NCBI RefSeq assembly: GCF_900129345.1
Contig: NZ_FQVK01000008.1
Coordinates: 1-64,000, forward strand
Origin: Ruegeria intermedia
GTDB lineage: Bacteria; Pseudomonadota; Alphaproteobacteria; Rhodobacterales; Rhodobacteraceae
Direction: 5' to 3'
Length of the DNA stretch: 64,000 bases
This document shows positions 1-7,551 of this stretch, piece by piece. Position 1 is the stretch's first letter, and each line of letters opens with the position of its first letter. Position numbers and translations under genes: made by a program. The notes under the pieces are model-generated. The model ran no database searches. It was not told where the DNA came from and saw nothing but the letters and a program-made list of their open reading frames with translations.

Positions 1-168
1 CGGCAACGAAAGCTGGCGCTTCAAGAACCGGGCCTAATGCCAATCCCAAACCCCGCAGGCCCGCCACTGCTGCGTTAATTGGAGACTACGCAGCGTCGGG
101 CCTGCTAACCACCAAAGGGGGTCAAAATTGGATGCCGATACAGGGTCAGTTTTGAATGCCGATTGACA
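1..168. mobile_element. Right end of an IS21-family insertion sequence
   Basis: The first 37 bases encode the C-terminus of an IstB-like helper ATPase. They are followed by a non-coding end that carries two imperfect copies of a roughly 22-base unit, at about 118-140 (TCAAAATTGGATGCCGATA) and 144-168 (TCAGTTTTGAATGCCGATTG). It finishes with TTGACA at 163-168. Repeated terminal units close to the istB stop, with a terminal TGACA/TGTCA, are typical of IS21 ends. The rest of the element lies to the left of the window, so the other inverted repeat and the target duplication cannot be seen. The exact last base is inferred from the end of the repeat. Confidence 0.72.
2..37 (+). CDS. istB: IstB-like ATP-binding protein, last 11 residues only
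   Basis: The reading frame entering the window ends in GNESWRFKNRA followed by TAA at 35-37. This is the usual C-terminal signature of IS21-family IstB proteins, the AAA+ helper that assists the IstA transposase. The gene is cut by the window edge, so its intactness cannot be judged. The IS-type terminal repeats just downstream support the call. Confidence 0.7.
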   Translation, partial: GNESWRFKNRA

Positions 169-200
169 CGTGCGTTTGCCCTGGATGCATCACTCGGATT

Positions 201-221
201 TGTTGCCCCAGTGTTGCCCCA
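201..221. repeat. Tandem TGTTGCCCCA direct repeat beside tRNA-Phe
   Basis: TGTTGCCCCA occurs at 201-210 and again at 212-221, one base apart, so the period is 11 bp, one helical turn. It lies between the IS end and the tRNA gene in sequence that codes for nothing convincing. Helically phased short direct repeats beside a tRNA resemble integrase or excisionase arm sites. No integrase gene is in the window, so this is only a suggestion. Confidence 0.4.
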
Positions 222-300
222 AGCCGGGATTCGACCATTCTCAGCACAAAAGCGCAGCGCTCGAAGTGGCGAATTTCTGTTTTATTTCATTGGGTTGAAG

Positions 301-375
301 TGGTGCCCGGGGGCGGAATCGAACCACCGACACGAGGATTTTCAATCCACTGCTCTACCCCTGAGCTACCCGGGC
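301..375 (-). tRNA. tRNA-Phe (GAA)
   Basis: On the minus strand the sequence starts GCCCGGGTAGCTCAG at 375 and folds as a cloverleaf. It has a 7-bp acceptor stem (GCCCGGG paired with CCCGGGC), a D-arm, an anticodon loop TTGAAAA with anticodon GAA, and a T-arm with GGTTCGATTCC. It ends with discriminator A and an encoded CCA at 301-303, giving 75 nt including CCA. It lies 130 bp from the IS21 end, a common neighbourhood for integration. Confidence 0.95.
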
Positions 376-454
376 ACGGGAACGGCGTTTACCGTTGGGT
401 GCAGGCCTTCTATGACTTGCCAAACGCGGTGTCCAGAGGCTTTTTCAGATTTTT

Positions 455-637
455 TCAGTGCGGGCGATCCTTGAATTCGCCAGCATCCTGAATCTCATCG
501 TCCAGGTCATCCTCGCGCTGCGACGGAACCGCATAGGAGCCGTTCAGCCACTTGGCCAGATCGATGTCAGCGCAGCGTTTCGAGCAAAATGGACGAAACG
601 GCTTGACCGTATCTTCTCCGCAAATCGGACAGTTCAC
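455..637 (-). CDS. yacG: DNA gyrase inhibitor YacG
   Basis: This 60-residue zinc-binding protein of the YacG family is known to bind GyrB and inhibit gyrase. The N-terminus carries CPICG (Cys3, Cys6) and then CSKRC (Cys18, Cys22), the four-cysteine zinc site of the family, followed by the DLAKWLNGSYAVP segment typical of YacG. The C-terminal tail is acidic and variable. The start is GTG at 637-635, overlapping the TGA of rng by four bases (GTGA), which implies translational coupling. It is the last gene of infA-maf-rng-yacG. No other start gives a complete zinc site. Confidence 0.92.
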   Translation of the reverse strand: MNCPICGEDTVKPFRPFCSKRCADIDLAKWLNGSYAVPSQREDDLDDEIQDAGEFKDRPH

Positions 638-1656
638 TTCAGGACCTCCGACAAAGGAATGCGGCCACGTTTGCGCTGCAATTCGAAATGCCCCAGCGGC
701 GTCCAGCCGGCAAGGATCGTTTCTTCGCTGTCCGCCTTGAAAGCGGCTCGGAGTGCGGATTCGAACCCGCGCCGGTCTTTCTTGGGCATCGGCGCAAGGT
801 CCAGCGTGATCTGCCCGCCCAGCCCGCGCACGCGCAGGGCGCGCGGCAGCTCCTTGGCGCAGGCGAAATTGGCCTTTGTCCCCGCAGCCAGCGAACCATC
901 CGAACCGGTGTTCACGTCCACGGCCACCAACGCCCGGGTGGGCTCGATATACATATGCGCCCCCCCCGCCAAAGGATGGGATGCGCCACGGGCGGCGTCC
1001 AGCGCCTCGAGCACGCCGTGGTCCGCGAACCCGCCCGCCCGGGTCGAGACCTCGGCCGGCTCCACCCATTCGCGCCAGGCGAGGACATGCGGCCCGTCGC
1101 CCTGAGACAGCGTTTCCGACGCGTCTCCGGTGTCGTTCACGACCTGTTCGGCCAGCGCTCGCATGGCGGCGATGTCTTCGGCGATTTCATCGGCATCCGC
1201 GCCCTGGCAACCGGAGCGCAGGATCAGACCGAAGGGGCTGCCGTCCATCTGCTCATGCGCGATCACCAGCAGCCGGTCGCGCTCATCATCATCGCGGATC
1301 GAGCGCGAGATGTTCAGTCCGGGCGCGTCCGGCGTGACGATGGCATAGCGGCTTTTGAACAGGATGCGGTTCGTCACCGGCAGGGCCTTGCCCGGCTCGG
1401 CATAGCCCGTGACCTGCACCAGCAGCATCTCGCCCGGCGCCAGTCCCTTGATCTGCCGAAGGAACGCCGGACCATCCGGGGTGCTCAGGAACATTCCGCC
1501 CTGCCCCTTGACTGGCCGCTCGGCCCGGGCCCGGTAGATGGTTCCAGGGGCGGGCGCATCGGCGGCGATCAGGAAATCGTCCAGTTTGCCATCCACCATC
1601 AGGGCCGCGGCTTCGCGGCCTTGAATGTGATCCAGGATGATCGTTCGACCTTTCAT
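634..1656 (-). CDS. rng: Short ribonuclease E/G family endoribonuclease
   Basis: This 340-residue protein is of the RNase G type. The catalytic core is recognisable: VAVDVNTG with Asp247 and ITLDLAPM with Asp286 match the two magnesium-binding aspartates of RNase E/G. The N-terminal 35-100 region looks like a diverged S1 fold. It is clearly shorter than E. coli RNase G (489 residues): it stops about 55 residues after the second aspartate, and the zinc-link CPxC motif and small C-terminal domain are absent. The family role is single-strand RNA cleavage in 5' rRNA processing and mRNA decay. It overlaps maf upstream (ATGA) and yacG downstream (GTGA). Catalysis is likely; a zinc-linked tetramer is not expected. 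Confidence 0.88.
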   Translation of the reverse strand: MKGRTIILDHIQGREAAALMVDGKLDDFLIAADAPAPGTIYRARAERPVKGQGGMFLSTPDGPAFLRQIKGLAPGEMLLVQVTGYAEPGKALPVTNRILFKSRYAIVTPDAPGLNISRSIRDDDERDRLLVIAHEQMDGSPFGLILRSGCQGADADEIAEDIAAMRALAEQVVNDTGDASETLSQGDGPHVLAWREWVEPAEVSTRAGGFADHGVLEALDAARGASHPLAGGAHMYIEPTRALVAVDVNTGSDGSLAAGTKANFACAKELPRALRVRGLGGQITLDLAPMPKKDRRGFESALRAAFKADSEETILAGWTPLGHFELQRKRGRIPLSEVLK

Positions 1657-2231
1657 GATGCCTCGCGATACAGAGGGTAGCCGATGCCTTGCAGCAGTCC
1701 GGCGGTTTCCGCCAGGGGCAACCCGACAATCCCGGTGAAAGACCCCGAGATCCAGGGAATGAACGCCCCTGCCGGCCCCTGAATGGCATAGGCACCGGCC
1801 TTGCCCTGCCAATCGCCGGTGGCAAGATAGGCGTTGATTTCCATGTCCGAAAGACGCTTGACCTTGACCTGGCTGACCACGTCACGCTGCAGCACCCGAT
1901 CACCGCGACGCACCGCGACCGAGGTGATCACCCGGTGGCGACGCCCCGACAGGGCAAGTAGGAACTCGGCCGCCTGTCCCGCATCCTCGGGCTTGCCCAA
2001 GATGCGTCGGCCCAGCGCAACCGTCGTGTCGGCGCACAAGACGATATCGTCCGGGGCCGCCTGAACGGCATGCACCTTCTCGCGGGCAATGCGCGCGCAA
2101 TACCGCAAAGGCAATTCCCCCTTGTGCGGCGTCTCGTCGATGTCGGGGGCGGAAATCGTATCGGGCTGCACGCCAAGCTGCGCCAGCAGGTCCAGCCGTC
2201 TGGGGCTGCCCGATCCCAGGATGAACGCCAT
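1653..2231 (-). CDS. maf: Maf family nucleotide pyrophosphatase
   Basis: This 192-residue Maf/Ham1-fold protein starts [12 protein letters not shown], giving the Maf signature SxSPRR, and continues with DIDET and CADTTV. The last contains the conserved acidic residue of the active site. Family members hydrolyse dTTP, UTP or modified nucleotides to monophosphates, acting as a house-cleaning pyrophosphatase linked to septum formation in some bacteria. The stop overlaps the rng start by four bases and the start lies 11 bp after infA, so it is co-transcribed with both. Which nucleotide is preferred cannot be read from sequence. Confidence 0.92.
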   Translation of the reverse strand: MAFILGSGSPRRLDLLAQLGVQPDTISAPDIDETPHKGELPLRYCARIAREKVHAVQAAPDDIVLCADTTVALGRRILGKPEDAGQAAEFLLALSGRRHRVITSVAVRRGDRVLQRDVVSQVKVKRLSDMEINAYLATGDWQGKAGAYAIQGPAGAFIPWISGSFTGIVGLPLAETAGLLQGIGYPLYREAS

Positions 2232-2242
2232 TGCGGCAGGCG

Positions 2243-2461
2243 TTACTTGAAGCGGTAGTTGATCCGACCCTTGGTCAGATCATAGGGGGTCATCTCGACC
2301 TGAACACGGTCGCCGGCCAGAACGCGGATGCGGTTCTTGCGCATCTTGCCCGCCGTATGTGCGATGATTTCATGGCCGTTTTCCAGCTCGACCCGAAACG
2401 TCGCATTGGGCAGGAGTTCCTTCACGACACCGGGAAATTCGAGCGTATCTTCCTTGGCCAT
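2243..2461 (-). CDS. infA: Translation initiation factor IF-1
   Basis: This 72-residue single OB-fold protein begins [18 protein letters not shown] and contains the [27 protein letters not shown] core of IF-1. The length equals the usual IF-1 length. It binds the 30S A-site with IF-2 and IF-3. It is the first gene of the infA-maf-rng-yacG run. The 88-bp upstream gap contains a near-perfect palindrome (CCCGCGGAATCCGCGGG at 2484-2500), which could serve the end of the nitrilase-family gene or the infA leader. Confidence 0.97.
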   Translation of the reverse strand: MAKEDTLEFPGVVKELLPNATFRVELENGHEIIAHTAGKMRKNRIRVLAGDRVQVEMTPYDLTKGRINYRFK

Positions 2462-2549
2462 GTCGTCTCCATTGTTGCGTTGTCCCGCGGAATCCGCGGG
2501 TGTGCGCTTAAATGGTCCCCTTTTGCCAATTTTTCAAGGGCGGAATCGC

Positions 2550-3425
2550 CTAAAGGCGCGACAATGTGACCGATTCGACGCGGGGATCCTGTTCCGACCA
2601 GTGCGACCGGTTCAGAACCCCGCCGTCAGCCCGTACATGGGCGATCGCGTCCAGATCGACCTCGGCATAGGTCCAGCCCGGCCGGTTCAAGCGGCCTTGT
2701 GCCAGAACGCCGGTCTCGGGGAAGCCCACATCGGGCGGGCCGAACACACCGCCCATGCCGGTGTTCCTGTCGACCGCCTCGGACCAGTCATTGTCGCCGA
2801 CCACCGAGGCCATCACGGTCACGCATTGGTTTTCCAGCGCCCGCGCCATCGCACCGATGCGAACGCGCCAATAGCCCGACAGGGCCTCGGTGCAGGACGG
2901 AACAAGGATGAGGTCCGCCTCGGACAGGGCGCGGCCGAGCAGAGGAAACTCGCTGTCATAGCAGATCAGAACCCCGATCCGGCCCAGCGCCGTGTCGAAC
3001 AGCTTGAGCGGCCCGCCCGGCGCTATGTTCCACGGGTCGCGCTCGAATCGGGTCATGATCTGCTTGTCCTGGTGGTCCTGACCGCCAGAGGGCGCATAGA
3101 ACGCGGCCCGGTTCACGGGGCGGCCCTGTCCTGCATTCACCGGCGCGGACGCGCCCAGGATGTACGCATTGTACTTGACAGCAAGGCGCCGGTGCAGGGT
3201 GTAGACCTCTTCCATCCGGTCGGAAACGGCCCGGATCGACCGTTCCAGATCGCCGGCCACCTCGGCGCCGTCCAGAGATGACAGCTCCATTGCACCGTAT
3301 TCCGGGAACACCAGCAACTGCGCGCCCTGTCCGGTGGCCTGCGCAACCCAGTCGGCCAGCTTGTCTTCGTACTGCGCCCAGCTGTCCAGCCAGCTGAGAG
3401 GGTATGCGGCGGTGGCGAGTTTCAT
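2550..3425 (-). CDS. Carbon-nitrogen hydrolase (nitrilase superfamily)
   Basis: This 291-residue protein has a nitrilase-type alpha-beta-beta-alpha fold. The three catalytic residues are visible: Glu42 in FPEYGA, Lys in HQDKQIM, and the nucleophile Cys in LICYDSEFP. This supports amide or nitrile hydrolysis through a thioester. The start is taken at MKLATAAYPL (3425), because six residues further upstream add nothing conserved and the family starts at this strand. No transporter or pathway partner is adjacent, so the substrate is unknown; an omega-amidase, carbamoylase or related amidohydrolase are all possible. Confidence 0.85.
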   Translation of the reverse strand: MKLATAAYPLSWLDSWAQYEDKLADWVAQATGQGAQLLVFPEYGAMELSSLDGAEVAGDLERSIRAVSDRMEEVYTLHRRLAVKYNAYILGASAPVNAGQGRPVNRAAFYAPSGGQDHQDKQIMTRFERDPWNIAPGGPLKLFDTALGRIGVLICYDSEFPLLGRALSEADLILVPSCTEALSGYWRVRIGAMARALENQCVTVMASVVGDNDWSEAVDRNTGMGGVFGPPDVGFPETGVLAQGRLNRPGWTYAEVDLDAIAHVRADGGVLNRSHWSEQDPRVESVTLSRL

Positions 3426-3594
3426 CCTGCGGGTCCTGTCCAACGAGATCGCACGAACTCTATGGGCGGGATCGCCGGGTGTACAGGTCCCCCGGCAGGG
3501 CGAAAACCCCCGGATCGAGGCGCGATCCGATTGAAATCCGAAGATACTTCTCTAACCTGCGGACCTGAACCCTGTTTGCCCGGAGATTCCGACC

Positions 3595-4083
3595 ATGCCC
3601 CGCGTCATCGCGCTCGTTCTTGCCGCCTTCGCCGCCACCTCTGCCTGGTCACAGCAATTGATCGACAAGGGGTTCGTCGAAGGTTGGAACATCATGATGG
3701 ACCCCAATCTGGGCAATGGCTGCCTGATCCAGACGGTGTATCAGGATCTGTCGGTGGTGCGGCTGGGCTATGACGCGCTGGACAACCGGGGCTATTTCAC
3801 CGTTTTCCACAAGGGGTGGGGCGACATCGAGCCCGGCAAATCCTATCCGATCCGGTTCGAGCTGGACGGCAAGAGCTTTGATGCCACCGCCATCGGGTTC
3901 AAGCAGGACCGGGTGCCCGGTGCGACCGTGTTCTTCACCGACCGCGACTTTGTTACCGCCATCGCCCGGAACAAGACGATGACGGTCTACAACCCGGCGG
4001 GCGAGCGGGTTCTGGCGATCGACCTGAAAGGCACCGCCAAGGCGCTGGACTATGCCCGGGACTGCCAGAACAAGAAGCTCTAG
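3595..4083 (+). CDS. Exported hypothetical protein
   Basis: This 162-residue protein has a clear Sec signal peptide (MPRVIALVLAAFAATSAWS, cleavage before QQL). The mature part of about 143 residues is beta-rich: GYFTVFHKGW, YPIRFELDGKSF and TMTVYNPAGE. It has one cysteine early (NGCLIQ) and one near the C-terminus (RDCQNK) that could form a disulfide. It resembles small uncharacterised alphaproteobacterial periplasmic proteins, but I do not recognise a named family. Its TAG stop shares CTAG with the stop of the convergent RNase T2 gene, overlapping by four bases. Confidence 0.8.
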   Translation: MPRVIALVLAAFAATSAWSQQLIDKGFVEGWNIMMDPNLGNGCLIQTVYQDLSVVRLGYDALDNRGYFTVFHKGWGDIEPGKSYPIRFELDGKSFDATAIGFKQDRVPGATVFFTDRDFVTAIARNKTMTVYNPAGERVLAIDLKGTAKALDYARDCQNKKL

Positions 4084-4709
4084 CGAATCGGATCGAACAC
4101 GGCGTCCGAGGCGGTACAGTCCCGGATCACGTCCCGCCCGCAAGGCACCGGGTCCAGTTCGCGCGACAGGCAGATGCGCACTTCTTCGATGTATCCGCTG
4201 TTGCAGGTGACGGTGATCATGTCCGGCTCCAACCCCGGGTTGGCTTGGACAAAGGCCTGCTCGACCACGCGTGCCGGCAGTTTGACCGGCTTGTCCAGCT
4301 TGCGGAACACCGCGGGGCGATTGATACGCTCATAGGCCTGCCGCGACAGCGCGTAATAGTCCACCGCAGACAGACCCGAACAGGTGCCGTGTTTCTTCCA
4401 CTGGTGCCAGGCCAGGCCCGAACTGCCCTGAATATCTTGCATCTGTCGGGTCATCGCGCGGGATGGCGGTGCTTTGGGCGTGGGGCAATAAGACGGCCAG
4501 CCTTGGTGAAATTGCGGCCACAGCCCGTGCAGGATCCAGCCGTGATCGTGGCGCGCATCGCATTGGTCGGACCCGCGCGCGTCACCCTCGCGGGCGCACC
4601 AGTTGGGCGACCAGCTCAGCGACAGCACGTAATAGTCGAATTCCCCGGCCTTCTCGCCCTCGGCCAGCGCGGCCACCGCACTGAACGCCCACAGAACCAC
4701 CCAACGCAT
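4080..4709 (-). CDS. Ribonuclease T2 family protein
   Basis: This 209-residue secreted protein has a signal peptide (MRWVVLWAFSAVAALA). Conserved block CAS I is present as HGLWPQ (His61) and CAS II as KHGTC (His107). At least eight cysteines are spread for disulfides, as in the family. RNase T2 enzymes cleave single-stranded RNA to 2',3'-cyclic phosphates in the periplasm or outside the cell. The acidic residue normally found in HExxKHG of CAS II is glutamine here (HQWKKHG, Gln103), so activity may be altered. The start at 4709 gives the signal peptide; a longer upstream frame would bury it. Confidence 0.88.
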   Translation of the reverse strand: MRWVVLWAFSAVAALAEGEKAGEFDYYVLSLSWSPNWCAREGDARGSDQCDARHDHGWILHGLWPQFHQGWPSYCPTPKAPPSRAMTRQMQDIQGSSGLAWHQWKKHGTCSGLSAVDYYALSRQAYERINRPAVFRKLDKPVKLPARVVEQAFVQANPGLEPDMITVTCNSGYIEEVRICLSRELDPVPCGRDVIRDCTASDAVFDPIR

Positions 4710-4839
4710 TCGCCTCTTCCCTTTCGGCTTTTGCGCGACTATATACGCCCCGAGTTCCCCGACAACGGAAACCTGCCCCCAAACCTCGGGGCCGCCGAAT
4801 TCCGGCGACGGGACAGATGTATTCAAAGGAGACGGGCTC

Positions 4840-5598
4840 ATGGCAAAACCCCTGATGGCCAAGGCGACCGCCGTGTGGCTGGTGGACAATACCACGATCA
4901 GCTTCAAGCAGATCGCGGATTTCGTGGGCATGCACGAGCTGGAAATTCAGGGCATCGCAGATGGCGATGTGGCCGCGGGCGTCAAAGGGTTCGACCCGAT
5001 CGCCAACAACCAGCTGACCCAGGAAGAGATCGACAAGGCCGAGAAGAATCCGCTGCACAAGCTGAAGCTCAAGTTCAACCCGGCCGCCGCCGGCGAGGAA
5101 AAGCGCCGCGGCCCGCGCTATACCCCGCTGTCCAAGCGGCAGGACCGCCCCAACGCGATCCTGTGGCTGGTCAAGTTCCACCCGGAACTGTCCGACGGCC
5201 AGATTTCGAAACTGGTCGGCACCACCAAGCCGACGATCCAGTCGATCCGCGAGCGCACCCACTGGAACATCGCCAACATGCAGCCGATCGATCCGGTGGC
5301 TCTGGGCCTGTGCAAACAGTCCGAACTGGATGCCGCCGTCCAGAAGGCCGCCGCCAAGAAGGCCGCCGAAGGTGGCGTGATGAGCGATGACGAGCGCCGC
5401 AAGCTGGTCTCGACCGAACAGTCGCTGGAGATGGACGCCGCGCCCAAGATCCCCACGGCGATCGAGGGGCTGGAAACCTTCTCGCTGTCCGATGATGAAG
5501 ACGAGAAGGACGCAGAACCGATCGTCGATGCCGACAGCTTCTTCAACCTGCCCAAGGGCGGCGCCGAAGAAGACGACGAGGAAGATCATCGCACCTAA
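4840..5598 (+). CDS. TrcR/DUF1013 cell-cycle transcriptional regulator
   Basis: This 252-residue protein starts MAKPLMAKATAVWLVDNT and contains two helix-turn-helix-like stretches (ISFKQIADFVGMHELEIQGI and LSDGQISKLVGTTKPTIQSI). This is the layout of the alphaproteobacterial DUF1013 family. The family includes TrcR, named from work in Rhodobacter capsulatus and Caulobacter as a regulator that associates with RNA polymerase. The C-terminal third (about 190-252) is a low-complexity, strongly acidic tail rich in DDE. It stands alone and is followed by an intrinsic terminator. A good GGAG ribosome site lies about eight bases before the ATG. Confidence 0.85.
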   Translation: MAKPLMAKATAVWLVDNTTISFKQIADFVGMHELEIQGIADGDVAAGVKGFDPIANNQLTQEEIDKAEKNPLHKLKLKFNPAAAGEEKRRGPRYTPLSKRQDRPNAILWLVKFHPELSDGQISKLVGTTKPTIQSIRERTHWNIANMQPIDPVALGLCKQSELDAAVQKAAAKKAAEGGVMSDDERRKLVSTEQSLEMDAAPKIPTAIEGLETFSLSDDEDEKDAEPIVDADSFFNLPKGGAEEDDEEDHRT

Positions 5599-5607
5599 GC
5601 AGATTTT

Positions 5608-5638
5608 GGCCCCGACCGCACAGGTACGGGGCCTTTTT
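5608..5638 (+). terminator. Intrinsic terminator after trcR-like gene
   Basis: GGCCCCG (5608-5614) pairs perfectly with CGGGGCC (5627-5633) across a 12-base loop, followed directly by TTTTT. It sits 10 bp after the stop codon at 5598 and so ends that transcript. Confidence 0.88.
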
Positions 5639-5652
5639 CATCGGAACGGATC

Positions 5653-6042
5653 ATGCTGAACATACTGTCCAAAGTCGTCGGGCCGCACCGGGCGGTCTCG
5701 ATCTATGCTTTCATGAAAACCAGGGGGCTGGTCATTCTCGGTGGTGTCAGCGTCATCGGAGTGGCGGCAGCCCTGCTGTTGCTGAACGGCGACGGCAGGC
5801 ATGAACACGAGGCCTTCCTGACCGTGCCGGTCCTGTCGGCCACACCGATCAACGGTGACCTGAAGAACGGGGTGATCGCCTCGGTGCGCCTGCCGGATGG
5901 GTCTGCCGCCTCGATCACGGCGACCGAAGCCCCGATCGCGCAGACCGTCGGCACGACCGCCTGCATCGAAAAGCGCGTCTATGTGGATACCGGCGAACCG
6001 AGATACCGGTTCAAACTGCCGAAATACTGTGCGGGCAGCTAA
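5653..6042 (+). CDS. Membrane-anchored hypothetical protein
   Basis: This 129-residue protein has one hydrophobic segment (GLVILGGVSVIGVAAALLLL, about residues 25-44). The remainder is a small beta-rich domain (PVLSATPINGDLKNG, VRLPDGS, RYRFKLPKYC). An internal ATG at 5713 (MKTRGL) would give a 109-residue form with the hydrophobic stretch at the extreme N-terminus as an uncleaved anchor. That start is equally plausible. The family is not recognised. It stands alone after the trcR terminator and converges on the ArsP-like gene. Confidence 0.7.
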   Translation: MLNILSKVVGPHRAVSIYAFMKTRGLVILGGVSVIGVAAALLLLNGDGRHEHEAFLTVPVLSATPINGDLKNGVIASVRLPDGSAASITATEAPIAQTVGTTACIEKRVYVDTGEPRYRFKLPKYCAGS

Positions 6043-6090
6043 GTCCGCAGACGGTTATGCCATCCGGAGCGTGTCCGGGTGGCACGTGTT

Positions 6091-7122
6091 TCACAGCATC
6101 TGAAACAGGATGCCGGCCGCGATCGCACCGCTGATGCCAAGGCCCAGATAGGCCGCAAAGACACGCGGTTTGACCAGCGACCAGACCGCGGCCATGGCCG
6201 GGATCGAGCTGACCGCGCCCGCGATCATGAACGACATGGCCGCGCCGGCGCTCATCCCCTGCTCCATCAGCCCGGCCAGCAGCGGAGGCGCGACATACGA
6301 GTTCAGATAGGCGGGCATGCCCACGAAAGCCGCGATCACGATCGGAACCACGCCCTCGCCCCCGACCGCGCGCGCGATCAGGTCCGCCGGAACATAGCTG
6401 ACCAGCAGCGCCTCGAGCACATAGGCAAAGGCCATCCATTTCAGAAGGAACAGGGCGTTCTGCACGAATTCGGCCCGGAACCGGGCGCGGCGTTCGGGCA
6501 CCTGCCAGAACGTCCACACGGGCTTTTCGTTTTGCTTCGGGCCGCAGCCACAGCATCCGGCCGACTCGTACCGGCGCAGCGGCCGGGCAAATGCCCCCCG
6601 GCGCATCGCAAAGCGCACGGCAAAGCCTCCGAACAGGCCCAGGGCCACAGCGGCCACGGCCTTGCCGACGGCAAAGGGCCAGCCCAGAGCACCGGCGGTG
6701 ATCAACAGCGTCGGCGGGTCGATCAGAGGCGAGCTGAGCCAGAAGGCCATCACCGCCGACAAGGGCGCGCCCAGCGCCAGCAGCCCGGCGATGAAGGGGA
6801 TCACCTCGCAGGAACAGAACGGCGCCAGCCCACCGAACAGGGCGGCCAGAAAGATCATTCGGGTTTCGCGCCCCTCGAAGGCGCGGGCCACCATCGTTTC
6901 CGCCCCCGTGGCCTTGAGATAGGCCAGCAGCAGCACCGCGAACAGGATGTACTGACCGGTATGCGCCAGCGCCCTGAGGGCAAAGCTGACGACATTGACC
7001 CAGTTGCCAGGGTCCAGCAGGGCAACCAAGGCAAGGATCACCGCGATCACCGCCCAGGGGGTCTTGAGATAGTCGGTCAGGCTCTTGCCCGCCGCCTTTG
7101 GGGTCTGCGTCAACTCAGCCAT
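6091..7122 (-). CDS. ArsP-type (PF03773) heavy-metal or organoarsenical permease
   Basis: This 343-residue polytopic protein has about eight to ten membrane segments in two halves. The conserved GGLAPFCSCEVIPF motif (two cysteines within a helix), SSPLIDPPT in the first half and GMPAYLNSYVAPPL in the second mark the PF03773 permease family. That family includes ArsP, the methylarsenite and aromatic-arsenical efflux permease. A cytoplasmic loop rich in cysteine (GCCGCG) could bind soft metal. It follows and overlaps by eight bases an ArsR-type repressor gene, strongly suggesting metal(loid)-induced efflux. The start at 7122 (MAELTQ) excludes an extension through the repressor gene. Confidence 0.87.
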   Translation of the reverse strand: MAELTQTPKAAGKSLTDYLKTPWAVIAVILALVALLDPGNWVNVVSFALRALAHTGQYILFAVLLLAYLKATGAETMVARAFEGRETRMIFLAALFGGLAPFCSCEVIPFIAGLLALGAPLSAVMAFWLSSPLIDPPTLLITAGALGWPFAVGKAVAAVALGLFGGFAVRFAMRRGAFARPLRRYESAGCCGCGPKQNEKPVWTFWQVPERRARFRAEFVQNALFLLKWMAFAYVLEALLVSYVPADLIARAVGGEGVVPIVIAAFVGMPAYLNSYVAPPLLAGLMEQGMSAGAAMSFMIAGAVSSIPAMAAVWSLVKPRVFAAYLGLGISGAIAAGILFQML

Positions 7123-7423
7123 CGTTGGCGGCCTTTCCTTGCTGGTCCGCGCAGCACTCGCTGAGAATGAACTGCGCAAGGGTTTTCAGTTCGTCGAAAC
7201 AGGCCCGGTTGATCGTGGTCCGCCCCACCTTTTCCTGCTCGACCACGCCACCGGCGGCCAGAAACCGCAGGTGATGGGCCAGGGTCGACGGGGCGATGCC
7301 GGTCCGGCTCTGGATCTCTCCGACGCTCAGCCCGTCTTGGCCGGCGCGCACCAGGGTCTTGAGCACCTGCAATCGGGCTTCGGACCCCATGGCCGAAAAC
7401 CCTGCTGCCGCTTTTTCCCACAT
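7115..7423 (-). CDS. ArsR-family metalloregulator
   Basis: This 102-residue winged-helix repressor has its recognition-helix region in TGIAPSTLAHHLRFLAAGG, followed by the beta wing VVEQEKVGRTTINRA. The classical ELCVC metal site in the DNA-binding helix is missing. Instead Cys75, Cys90 and Cys91 are present, the last two as a C-terminal CC pair. In Acidithiobacillus ArsR a C-terminal CC plus a third Cys binds As(III), so a trivalent arsenical sensor is a reasonable inference. Its gene overlaps the permease start and is preceded by a perfect palindrome expected to be its operator. Confidence 0.9.
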   Translation of the reverse strand: MWEKAAAGFSAMGSEARLQVLKTLVRAGQDGLSVGEIQSRTGIAPSTLAHHLRFLAAGGVVEQEKVGRTTINRACFDELKTLAQFILSECCADQQGKAANDG

Positions 7424-7438
7424 TCTCGAATCTCCATT

Positions 7439-7456
7439 AAACTAGATTTCTAGTTT
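7439..7456 (-). promoter_or_regulatory. Palindromic operator for the ArsR-type repressor
   Basis: AAACTAGA-TT-TCTAGTTT is a perfect 8-bp inverted repeat with a 2-bp centre, starting 16 bp upstream of the repressor start codon. It is AT-rich against the GC-rich background and lies where autoregulating ArsR proteins bind over the promoter. Confidence 0.8.
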
Positions 7457-7507
7457 TATAGAATTATCATCGTGGGCATGTCAATGTCGGAAGAAAACGA
7501 TCAGGGA

Positions 7508-7538
7508 TAAGGCCAGATTGCGCGCGCTTTAGGTCCAC
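7508..7538 (-). promoter_or_regulatory. TauR-type operator repeats upstream of the regulator
   Basis: On the minus strand two copies read GTGGACCTAA (7538-7529) and CTGGCCTTAT (7517-7508). They match the TauR motif CTGGACYTAA at 9/10 and about 8/10 positions. They sit 13 to 44 bp before the regulator ATG, overlapping a TATAAC -10-like hexamer at 7541-7546, which suggests autoregulation. Confidence 0.6.
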
Positions 7539-7551
7539 CCTATAACGAGGC

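Noticed and set aside
747-778. Sequence resembling a tRNA T-arm (GCGGATTCGAACCCGC)
   Set aside because: It lies inside the rng coding sequence and no acceptor, D or anticodon arms can be fitted around it.
2484-2500. CCCGCGGAATCCGCGGG palindrome as a transcription terminator
   Set aside because: It is a good palindrome but has a one-base loop and no T-run on either strand; left as a note in the infA entry rather than called.
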